The notes under the pieces: generated by a model
Told to the model about the DNA's origin: nothing
The model's input: the letters and a program-made list of their open reading frames with translations, nothing else
The model's database searches: none
From: Atherinomorus stipes
Lineage: Eukaryota > Chordata > Actinopteri > Atheriniformes > Atherinidae
Direction: 5' to 3'
NCBI GenBank assembly: GCA_023101725.1
Contig: JALJCO010008621.1
Coordinates: forward strand, 789,001 to 853,000
DNA length: 64,000 nucleotides
In this document: positions 13,101-25,100 of the stretch, one piece after another
Layout: each line of letters starts with the position of its first letter
How positions within the stretch are numbered: position 1 is the first letter of the stretch
Program-made: the position numbers and the translations under genes

Positions 13101-16100
13101 AGGGTGTGTGTGTGCATTTGTGTGGGGCTCATTTGTATGCATAAGAGGCCGAGTGTGCACCCAAAGCCAAAGGGATTGGGGCCATCATTGGGCCGTGCAC
13201 ATACAGACACACACGGGCTGATTCCGAGCACATGTGAAAGGCTGCTGGGAGGGAGCCAAGCTCTTTACAGCTTAAGGTAAAACAGCAAAGAACAGAGCAG
13301 TCACAATACATATGGTGAGGACATTTCCAGAAACTCCACACATGGATGTAGTGTTGAAGCGATAAGTCAATTAGCTGACATTATCCTCTGGGAATTCCTT
13401 GGCAGATTTACTCTTTAGATGTACATGTTTCCATTGTTTAGCTGCCAGCAGTGTATAGTAGGAACATTTCTGTCTGCATCTTTCGTCTCTCCTGTTCTCC
13501 AGCTTATTAGTTCCTATGTATATCCAGAGCTTTTAAACAAACTCCTGCATTTTGATGACTCTGCTTACCTGAAGCTAGTTTTATTTTTTTTCTTACCCAA
13601 TTAACCTCTGATTTTTCGGTTTGCCACCTTTGTGAGAAGTTTTTTTTTTTTTTCAAACTTCAAGCTGAGGGAAAATGTTTATCTCTTAGCTGTGCAGACA
13701 GTAAATAAACAGCATGAAGTGGTGCTTTTAAACAAGTAATATACACAAATCTTTTTCACCTTAAATGGTTTATGTCTCGATTTTTCTTTTTTTTCTGAAG
13801 AGATTTTTTGACAGGTGCTTAGAGGTACAAAACCCAACAATTAAATAAAAAACACACCAATATCTCAGATACACAAGCGCATACCAGAAAACTTAACAGT
13901 GAAAAAAAAAAATCATACCAGCAAAACAAAAAAATAAAAATGCAAAAAATAAAATAAACTTTATTATTTGTATTGCATTTGAATAAAATTCTTCTTTGTA
14001 ATTATCATTATTTTCTGTTTTATATGGTAGGGTTGCATCACTCCAGGGCCATTATACTCTTTTCATGATGTTTTGACATTTAATTTTCTTAATAATTTAA
14101 TTATAAGTTTAAAAAATCAACAACAGTATACTCAGTCAGGAGCTTAAGGCCTTCTTTTGCCAGCTTCTCTCCTCTTCCTGCTTCACAGCTGATTTTGATT
14201 TTTCTTGTGTGTGTGTGTGATCTGCAGTACATACATACCTGTGTCTTGTGGCCTGATTGGAAGTCTGCTCTGACTGGCTGGAAGAACCTCTAATTTGACT
14301 ATTTCAGAGGTGCTGCCCAGTAGCTGTGTGGCCTCCATCAGGGAACAGTGCTCCGTGCTGGTCCCATCTATGGACAGGAGGACGTCCCCTACATGCAGCG
14401 CGCCGCATCTAAGGGTGAGACCAAGATAGTTTCTGTTAGAAAGCTTTCTGTCAGGAAACACCTGGTGGAGTAAGAAAATTTTAGATGTTTGTTTCACCTC
14501 TCCACGACACTGGCTGGCTTTATCTTGTCAATAATAATGACTTGTTTGCCCCTGTATATTGTTGTGGTGAGGCTGATCCCGAGGCTGGCTGAGGAACCTT
14601 TTACTATCTCCACCAGCAGAGGGCCGGAGGCCTGATGCACTGCCTCTGAAAAAAGTGCAACACACACATACAGACACACACAGACCAGCAGCGTCACTGA
14701 ATGCAGCTAAGGCCACAAATAAAGCACTATTTTTATAGTCTTAACAAGCAAAAACAACATTCACAAATGAGCTCACTGATCAGCTTCACACATGTTCCAG
14801 TTCTCTGTTACCGAGACAGCTCATTTTCTGAAAAGTTATTTTTGCCGCTTGACACAGTTAATGGATCTTTGCCTCTGGTACTCCTCATTTATAAGGCACA
14901 GTTTTAAAATGGTTTATAGGGTGGAATAATTGGCTTTATTAATAGTTACTAAATAATTCCTTTATAAACATTCTTCAGTTTGAAGCCTTGATAGGACTCA
15001 ATGACTGATTAGTTGCTAGATTAATAATAGCCTATAATCTGCAAAGTTATTACTGATTTAACCATTTACTAGCTTAACTTGTTTTACCACTTATGCAAAC
15101 TGAAGATTAAATGGCCCAGTGACAGAAAGAGAATTTATGTAAATGTGAAATATTGATGTTATTGTTGTTTAATGGCATCCTTATGAGAAAGGCAGGAGGA
15201 ACCTGGACATGATGGTGAAGAGGGTCAGCAGTGTCCTGAGCTGCTCTCTGGACTCGGTAGAGGTGGTAAGTGAGAGGAGGATGTTGATTAAAGGGGAAGT
15301 TCAGGATTTTTGACATAGGGCCTCATTTACGAGTGAGCCAGGGTCCTATTTATCACTGGAGACAGTTTCAACATATTTAATTCCGCTATTCTAGTTCCAG
15401 GAAATTGCCGATGCTAATGCTAGTGTAGGTCAATAGAAATCTGCTAGCCTGTCGTTAAAGGAGTCATCACCTGGAAATCCCACTTTTTCACATTAAAACG
15501 TGTACTGGAACAGGACCTCAGTTAAAACGTGCCAGAAACTCCGGAGAGTGAAAGTGACTTTGTTTTTGAGTGCGGGCTCTCTCTTCTAACCAGAATCGGC
15601 CACAGGAGCGCGCTCTCCACAGTACGCGATTTGGATTTCTTTCTCCGAATGACGTGAACTAGAGAGGCTGCTAGCTGCTAAGCTAGCCTCTTTAGCACCA
15701 CCTGAAAGCAGCTGATTACCTGCCACAGAGTAGCGTTATCACCAGCTTTGTCAGAGAGGACGACAACGGGGGGGGGGGGGAATTGCCATGCTGAGCTGCC
15801 TCCGCAGAAATTCAACAGTTTCCAGTGCTTTAACAGGAGGGACAGCACTACCAGGGAGCAGTGGATTATATTTATTCAGTGAGGATGTGCAGTCGGTAAG
15901 TGTTGCTGCTTGTGTAACTTATTATCTTTTGTGTCGGAGACCAGTAAACGGTGGTAGACGAATGGAAAAGCTGCTAATGTAGCTACAAAAGCTACCACTG
16001 TTTGGTTAACTTCACGTCAGACGTTTGCTCCTTATATTCATCAGAGTCCAGCCGTTTTACTCCATGGGTCCTCTCCATCAGCCATACCGTTACGTTTTTA

Positions 16101-19100
16101 TCACGTTTATCTCTGTTGGGACATCATTTCCTTCACTTGGTCTGTCCTGATAAAACTTTGTGTTGACTTAGATGCTTGCCTTGTGAAAGCGCTTACAGAC
16201 AGGTCTAATTCTCGTACATATTCTCGTGACAAACAAAAGTTGGGGATAAAAAGAGGTTAAAATGAGCTCATTAAATTTTCATCCCACCCAACTATTTATT
16301 AAAAATTCATTTGAAGATAATTTAAAGACACACAACGGAACTTTTAGCAGTTTTCTCAGTGACGCGCCCCCCTATCGGCGGCTAAACTAGCACCCATCTT
16401 GTTCGTACCTGTACTGTAAGCTCACTCCAGCCAGTAAAAGACAGTCTTATCTTGACTCTTGTTCTGTCCCTTCCTCTGTTTCTTTTCCTCTCTTCCTCCG
16501 GTGATGTTTCCTTGCGTTTCTTTACCGAATTCGACATGATGCGCATTCAAAACACCCGTGATGTTGATCCCTGGTTTACATCCGGTTGCTAGTGAGTGAC
16601 GCGGTGCTGCAGCCAATAGTTGGCTGCAACGTCACGGTCGCGTCCCGGATGGGAATCTTACATAGTGCTGTTTCTGAGCCCCGGGACGGCTCTGGGCACT
16701 GACAGCTCGAAAATGCGCATAATGAATGTTGGTGTGACATCAAAACGAGTCAGAAACACAGATTTTTAAGGTCTAAAAGTTACGTTGTGTGTCTTTAAGG
16801 ATTGTGTGTGTAAAAAACTAGATTATGACACCTTTAAAAACAATCTTAACCACTCCACAGAACATCCAAGGCAAATCATTTATAACTTCAGACTATCTGT
16901 GTAAATGCCGTGTTAACAGAGTAATGTTACAAATAAAACTAACTTGCATTTCGTTGCATTTTGATTGTTGCTGCTGAGACACTTTACAAAGTTTTACTTC
17001 CTGTATTTGGCAGGGGAATGATGTCATCTGCTGCTACATGCATGAAGGAATTTGATTCCAAAAATAAACAGTCAAAACTACGGGCACGTCTGAAAGGCAT
17101 GAGGATATGTCGGATTTTGAAGACAATTTTGAACTTTTTTCATCAAACTGTCACCATATCTCTATGAACTAGAATACACTGACAAAGGTCGTAACACTAC
17201 GAAGCAAAGTATATCATTCCGCAGCTGGTACGAAACTATTTCCTCAATATGTAAAAGCAAAATTTGTTCTACAAGGCTAGTTTTACTTGACACACGAGTT
17301 TACTAGTCTAACACAGCATTTACACAAATAAGCTGGCCGATTTGCCTCAGATGTTCTGTGGAGTAGATAAGATTGGTTTTAATGACAAGCTAGCAGATTC
17401 CTATTGATAGTTTTCTGTCACATGACCTGCCGCGAGCCCTGGCGGGCAAAAGATGACGGGGCACAGCGGAGTCTGAGCAGACAGACTACAGAATAATTGT
17501 TTAAATCACCCGTCAGTCGCCAAGAAGGAAAAATACAGAAATAAGGAGGAAATGTTGGACACTTGTGACCCGTATAGAGAAGTGACTGCTGCATACGAAC
17601 GGTTAAACATCGCCACGTCCCTGCTGAGCCTGCATTGAGTGATATTTACATCTGTCTGGTTGAGAAGCCGTCAACGCACACCACTGCCAGAATAAAGGTA
17701 TATAAGAGCACCGACAGTTCTCATTTAAAACTACAGTACTATTCAGACATAAATAACAGAAAAAGAATAATTTCCTCTCATTATTACAACCTCAGGTTTA
17801 AAGGATGCAGTGCTATGAAGACGTAAATAAAAAGCATAAAGGACCAGTATGCAGGAAAAACAAAGAATATCATTCTAAATATCAATGTTACATCTTGTCT
17901 TTATGTTATTCAGCTGAATTTGAGTGTAACATGATTTCCACATCCCTCCTTTAGGAGTTTATTTCCATTACCGCATCCCTTCGTTTTAGCTAGTTGGTAA
18001 TGTCAACACATTAGAATGACAGCGGGCGGCTGGTTGCCTCCATATGACAACAAATCACACCAACACGTATACATGAGGTTTTATTTATGGTTAAAATTAC
18101 GCTAACAATATAACCCGGGACCGAGGTGTGTTTGATAGAACTGATCCACAGATTTCTCCTCATGGGGTGTCTTTATAAGACGGAATGCAGTAAAAACCAG
18201 GTAAAAACACAACCCCGGCGGTTTGAGCACCCGATAACAAAACAACCATCTGGTATTTCCCAGCAGTGCAACTGTGTGTTTCTCTGACTTGTTCTAAGCC
18301 TGCAGGTGGCGAGCTAGAGTGTTTTTTGCCCCCAGGGGGGCGTTCCCTACAGACCGTGACGTCACAAAATAACTATCAATTGACTCACACTAGCATTAGC
18401 ATCAGCAACCTCCTGGAACTAGAATAATGGGATGAAATAAGTTGAAACTGTCTTCAGTGATAAGTACTATCCTGGCGCACTTGTAAATGAGGCCCTATGT
18501 CAAAAATCCTGAACTTCCCCTTTAAGCTGACATCCGTCACGACCAACCCCTCTCACCCCCTCCATGAGATTGTGGTCGCACCATGAAACCACTCCACTGA
18601 AAGACTTATGGTGAGACATGCACAATGTAAAATGGAGGGGAAAAAGTTAAGAACAGATTTGGATTAAATTGTAAAGGAATGCTGATAATGGCACCAATAA
18701 GAACTGATTAAATTTTGGTGATGATGAGAACGGAGCTGATTGGAGGTCTACGCTCTCCAAGAGCTTTTCTCGTTCATTCTGCATTGTTCTTGTGGAACTC
18801 CTGAAACATGTCAGCAAAATAAATTATCGGTTGAGGGAAGATAGAATTTCTTTTTCATGGTTAAAACAGTGGTTTAAAATTTACTTAAATGTGCTGTATC
18901 GAGGCATTTTTAATGGTGAATATTCTCTTGTTTTAGGTTTATTTTTAACTTCAAAAGCATTTATGTCAGAGCTGTAGAAGTGAGAAAACAGTACAGCTGG
19001 AGGATATTTGACTTTATTGTTGGGTCACTGTTTGTGCTCTAAGTCCCAGTGAGAAATGACATACAATGCATTATTCAGTGTCCTCTGTTATTTTGACACA

Positions 19101-22100
19101 GTTTCTCTGATGTTTAGTTGCTTGGCTCAAGCAGAAAAGTTACATGTTTAGAGTGGGTGATCAACTCATCCTGCTAAATGCATAATGCTGTGATCATTGC
19201 TCTTTATGTTATTTTGCTGCAGTGTTTTAGAGAATATGCCTTAAAATCTCTGAATGAATTTTGTTAAAGAAAAAAAAAAAAATCGTACATGTGCAAACGC
19301 TTTCGTTGCTTTCGTCTAAGGCAGGAGGTCTGAATCCTAAATTCTGCCACACAGAAAGATAATGTGTGTCAACTGTCCTTAGTGACCTGCCCTAGTTTGT
19401 ACCGACCAGTGCAAAATGTGTAATCTTGGAAAATTAGTCACTATGTGCAAAAGGGAGTTATAATTAGGCTTTTAGTCATGGAGTGAGCTTTTATGTTTGG
19501 TGGCTTATTCTACTACGTCATGTAGAGCATTAATTAATTAATTAATTAATTATTTTTTTAAATTTGGTATAGATTAGATTGAATTCCTTTTTATTCTTTT
19601 AGCTATTCTACAGTATCAAAATGACCTCTTCCAAAAATATGAAATAGGAATAGAATAAAAAAAAAAGTTCCTGGGTCTTAACAGCTTGAATGTATTATTA
19701 TTTGAACTATATTTATATAAATGTTCATTTATTCATAAATTCTATTGCCTTAATACTATTTGGGCCCCACAACTGGCCTTTTGCTCTTTTCTGATCTCCT
19801 GCTTCTTGTTGATTACATAATTTGCCTCCTTCCAACCTCTAAATTCAGAATCATTGGCATCATAAATAAGAATATGGATGAGTAGACAGTTTTTACTGTT
19901 ACATTATTATGTAACAGTTCAGCTGTGGGAAATTCAATGTTAACAGGGTTATTTTTGAAAGTCCAGCCTTGGAGTATGGATACTTGGAATAAATATGATA
20001 CTTTAATAATAAATAAAAACTTAAAATGATTTGTTTCATTCTGACATGTCATTCCATTTCCTATTAACTTAAGAAGCAGAATAACTTTTTTAAAACTTGA
20101 ATGCAAGTTGCATTTTAAAGAACCAATAGGATGCAGTGTTTTTGGAGCATAACAGTATGCAAAAGTAATAAATTCTCCCCTTTCTTTTTCTAAGCTGATA
20201 AGAAGAACGTTTCGTTTTATGAATAAAAAGTGAAAAGTGGATTATAAACTGTGTCTCACTGCATGTCTGCATCACAGCTGCAAGTAGAAGAAATTTGCCA
20301 AAAGAGCTGAAAAAAATGTATTGTAAGTCTTCCCAAGACAGAAATGGACTCAATAAAATCAGTGGGCAATTTAAAACCAGTGGAAACACAGCTCAAGCGG
20401 TCATAATTTGGAACAGGCAACGGTACCAGTAGTCAGAGCTGCAGGGGTCTTTTATTCTAAAATAACAACACACACTGCTGTACTGGCATAAAAGATCTGC
20501 AGAAAACAGGCAAAGGCTCCAAACTTGACATTGGGGTCATCAGTGGAAATCAGAGTTTCTGTGACAGCTCAGACAGCAGACATTACATAACTTCAACCTC
20601 TGCAGACTATGTCCAAGGCAGAGAAATAGAAGACTGCTTGCTTTTCAACACAAAACTTTAACATTTAACTTTAAGAAAGGATAGGAAAAAATACCGGATG
20701 GATGTAGAGAGCACAATCTGTGATCACATGAGAGCAAACAAAAAGACTGACTGACAAGCTGACAGAAGACTTGAAGAAGTATCCAAGAGCTTTATATAGG
20801 AAAAATTCCTGCATAATAAAAATATGCAAAGCCAAGAACATGAACTACACACTAATATATGAAATCTAAACTTGTTTTTAAATAAGGTGAAATTAGAAGA
20901 AATATTTTAATCTGATATTCAAGCCATATAAGAATGTGCTCGTGTCTATTGTATACTGTACAAAATTACACTAAAGTCAGCATATAACAGCCATCTATTG
21001 CATTCATTTTGAAAACATTTTTAGGAAGCCATGTTTTTTATTGAACATTAAAGAAGCTCATTGGAGTGCCCACTAAACTTCACGACAAAATGAAGAGTGA
21101 AAAAACAAATTACACAAAATTTTAGTGTAATTCCAGTCTCTGCCGGACTGGATTACTGTCATGGTCTTGTATGAAGATTTTCCAAAAAGAGCATGAAACA
21201 GCTGGAGCTCATCCACAACAATGGTGCTGTAGTTTTAACCAGGAGGACGAAGAGATCTGAACAGATCACACCAGTTTTAAAATCTTCATACTGGCTGCAA
21301 GTCAGTCACAGAGAAGACTTTAAAATCCTACCGAGCATTTTTTGGTGTAAAAGACATCTAATGGTCCTAGGATGTCTGGACTAAAATCGGTCAACAATTA
21401 GTCTAAAAAAGAACGTTTTCATCTAAGCCTAGACTAGCTTAGACTAAATCTAAACTACACTGTACATTGATCAGTGACTGTTGAAATTGTTTTAATCCAA
21501 CATTTGGCCGTCATTTATACAGCTTACAGTTGTTTTTGATTTAATGTTTAATAAAAATGGATCAAATTCTAACATCTAGATGGGATGTTGGAATTCTAGA
21601 TTAGATAAATAGGCCGATTATAGTCGGGTGAATTTCTGTCTAAACTTGGACGAGCTGTCTAGATGTTTTTGGCTCAGTGGGATCTGTTCAGAGAATCTTA
21701 ACCTCGCAGGACTCTTAGATCCAAGGACTAAGGTCAGCTAGTCCGGACCAGACTCCAGACTAAACACAGCGAAGCAGCATTGAGATGTAATGCTGCAAAC
21801 AAGTGGAACAAACTGCAAGCAAGTGGAGATTAAACTTTTAATAAATGTACGCTTTCAAAAGTTAAAATCATTTATTTTTTTATGCATGAAATATTAACTA
21901 GACTTTTGTTTGCTTTTAATAGTTTTAATTTAAATATTTTATTATCTTATTATGATTTATGTCTGAATATGATTTTGTTTGTCTTTATCTTGTTTTATGT
22001 GATTTGTAATGCTTCTTCTGCGCTCTGCTGTAATGCTTTTACTGCTTTAATGTGCTGAATAAAAACCAGCAAATCATAATTTGGAACAAATTGTAGTCTC

Positions 22101-25100
22101 CAAACCCAGAAAACATTAATTCAATGAGACTGTTATAAACATCTGGGACACTGGATGTTAAAAAAAAAAAAGAAGAAGAAGAGGAAGAGGAAGGGGAGGG
22201 GGGAAAAGGAATTTTCAGAGATAAACTGCCTTCAAGTGCTAATATGTAAATCTGTAAACTGGAGAAAAAATGTGAGAGTATTTCTTTCAATATAATCACC
22301 ATTTATAGTTAATGGCATGTTCATGTTATTTAATAAAGAGGAATATAACAATTCTAACATAATTTAAACTACCTAAAGAAAAACTGAAAGGACTTGAAGG
22401 CTACTACACAACTATAAATATAATTGTCATCCTGCATTGTGACATATAGCATCATCAGGGCTTCATGACATACTCATACAATGTATGCCTATTGCCCCAA
22501 CCGCTCAATGAAACCAGAAGCTGTGCAGAAAATGTAATTATTCAGTCCTAAAAGCAGTGATAAACTTTTTAAATCCTGTCTTCAAATCCCATAATTTGGC
22601 AGAATGCAAGCTGAAATTTCATTAAAAAACTGAGTATCACTCATCCAACCATTCCCTGCCGAATGCGCTCTCAGGCTCATGTGACTCCTCTGCTGGCATA
22701 CCCAGCATTAACACTCACTCATATCCAAACAGCCACATTATTTATCCTCACAGCAATACTGCCTTACCAAGCCTCCACATATTCCCTGTCTTTGTGCGTG
22801 GAGTGCATGTGTGGATGCTCACCCATGACAGAGACGTCATACTCAATCAGGAACAGAGCTTCCTGGCCGCTCTGCATCAGCATGGTCAAAGCGTCGGCGT
22901 GCCTCTCTCTGTTCAAAGGCATTCCATCTATGCTTAATACTCGGTCTCCAGCCTTCAAAGTTCCTTCTCTGGGGAGACGTAGAAGGAGAAAGGGTGAAAG
23001 CATAAAATATACGCCAGTGGTGTACGATGCTCAGAGAAGCGTTTAAGCACCAGTCACAGTAAATGATTAAGCAGCGAGCATTTCCTCCCAGGTGAGATGA
23101 AGGATAAACAAGATAAATGGCCATGAAGTCTTTGATGCTGAATTAAGTTTGCTCCAATGTTTTGGTGCTTTCGGTTTTCATGGGGGAAAGTGCAATGTTG
23201 CATTAGCCTCAGGATGAGCACTGCCCTTTCTGCTTTGAAGATACTCTATATATGTGTCACAGTCACAATTTGCCTGAGCAAAATACGGAGTAATGTGCAC
23301 ATACAAGTACAGAAGATTCTTAATCAATTCGATGAATCATTTTTCAAAGTCCAATTCCTCACGGATAACAGACAGATGCTTTAATAGGGTGCAAAAACAT
23401 GGCAATTAGTAAAATGCACCCATTAGGATTCAAGTTCTCATGCACACAATGTGAAACATGCATTCATGCCAATGTTCAGTAATTCAAATAGGTTTATTCA
23501 AGCATAAAAACATGCATGCCCAATTAAAAGCTAAATTTATATATACATACACAAGCACTATTTTCAGTAGACACATGTTGATGTCCATCATCCACATCTT
23601 TACCTGTCAGCAGGACCCCCCGGGTCTGACGCTGGTAACTACCAAAGGACGTGACCTCCTCCAGTCTTCATGAAAGCCTCCTGAGACAAAAAATAATCAT
23701 TAAAAATGAGTTCATAAATGTAAACTAGAACCTAACTCAGGGATGGGCAACTTCAGCCCTCAAGGGACGCAGGTTTTAGATGCTCTAACACCTGATTCGA
23801 ATTAAAAATCTCTCCCGAAGAGCTTCTTGTCAAGTTGTGCCCAACCATGTTGACCCATTAATCTGACTCAGGTGTGCTGCAGCAGAGAACATCCAAAACT
23901 TGCAGGACTTTGACCCTCGAGGACTAACTTTTCCCACCCTTGACCTATTTTACTTACAGATTTATGAAAAATAAAGCCATCCATTCCACTTACCTCTCAT
24001 GACAAATCCAAAACTGTTTCCTTCCTTGTGTAAACACACCTCTATGGTTTTGGTTATGACTCCTGAGGGAGTCTGGACTGGGAGCAAAAAGGAAATGATG
24101 GATTAAAACTGATTGCCACAATCCACAAAGCCATAAATAAAAATGAGAAATAAAAGAACAGACTTTTTAGAAGAGCTTGATTTGAGTGACATCTGAGTCA
24201 CGTTGAATCAGGAGAATAAACATTGTGGAAACGTGACTGATGACCCATTCTAATGATAAACAGCCTGACAGGGAGCAGCTCAGTTTCTGAAGCTGATGCC
24301 GTGACTGCTGGACTCCAGGAGGAACTGATCTCTGTTGTACTGGTTAAGAGAAGTTTTAACATCCAGCTTAACTTTGTCGGAACATTTTAGTTTAGACCTG
24401 CTCTTTTAACACAACAGAAATGTCTTCATTTCAAAGAGGAGCAGCTGTGCTTCACAGAACAGCTGGTTCATGTACTTCAGTTACATTCACGTGAGTAACT
24501 CCCGGTCTGAATCCAGTTTTTTCTTATCTTGTTTTTAATGATGTCACACCCCTCATAGTAGAATTTAAAAATAAAAAGAGTGTTTAAGAATTTTTACATA
24601 TAGTATAGAATGTAAAACCACATACAAAACCAACTGCTCATGTAAATATAGTGACATATTTTTCCACCTAATCTCTACTGTAGTGAAATTAATGCATTAT
24701 GTCAATTCTTGTTGCAGCATCTCGAGCCAACCAGCTGTAATGTGCGAAAAAGGGGTTATGTCAACAGTTCGGTATCATTTCAAGACCTCTGATGTCACAA
24801 ACAAAGGAAGATTTCTTTTAAGGTCAGATTTAAAAGTAGAGAGCATAGATGTGTAGTAAAAGCATAGTAAGAGATGCATGCATGCAGGATTACTGTAATG
24901 TAAAAATTCATTTGAAGCCTAAACCAAATACTGAGCAGAAAGCCAATAAAACCAAGAGAAAGTGAGATATTTCCTTACAAACATGAGCAAGTGGTCTTGA
25001 AGTCTCAGGATTATCACTCGCCCTCCCTTTCCTTGAACCACGTTATGACGTTCTTGTTGCCTGTTTATGAGTAAACACTCCAGAATGACATTTGCTGTAA

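Larger units (their letters stand above)
15292..18521. mobile_element. outer TTAA-flanked inverted-repeat transposon
   Basis: Both ends carry AGGGGAAGTTCAGGATTTTT in opposite orientation, each bordered by TTAA (15288-15291 and 18522-18525). Inverted similarity runs inward for well over 150 nt and resumes at 16838-16930 against 17290-17390, so the original element was foldback-like. No transposase frame is present, so it is non-autonomous. TTAA duplication plus AG-starting ends suggests the Kolobok or piggyBac superfamily (inference). Two younger elements interrupt its arms. Confidence 0.75.
15185..18730 (+). mobile_element. LINE 3' fragment split by nested transposons
   Basis: Sequence before 15287 and after 18525 joins into one continuous stretch resembling a common fish non-LTR retrotransposon tail (GTCAGCAGTGTCCTGAGC on the left, CCCTCTCACCCCCTCCATGA on the right). 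The junction lies exactly at the TTAA where the inverted-repeat element inserted. Only the outer parts belong to the LINE; outer limits are approximate. Confidence 0.55.
14646..22822 (-). other. largest grip2 intron, repeat-filled
   Basis: About 8.2 kb between PDZ2 and PDZ3. It hosts a LINE fragment split by a nested transposon stack (about 15.2-18.7 kb), an ATTA microsatellite and an L2-type reverse transcriptase fragment (21.2-22.1 kb). Confidence 0.75.
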
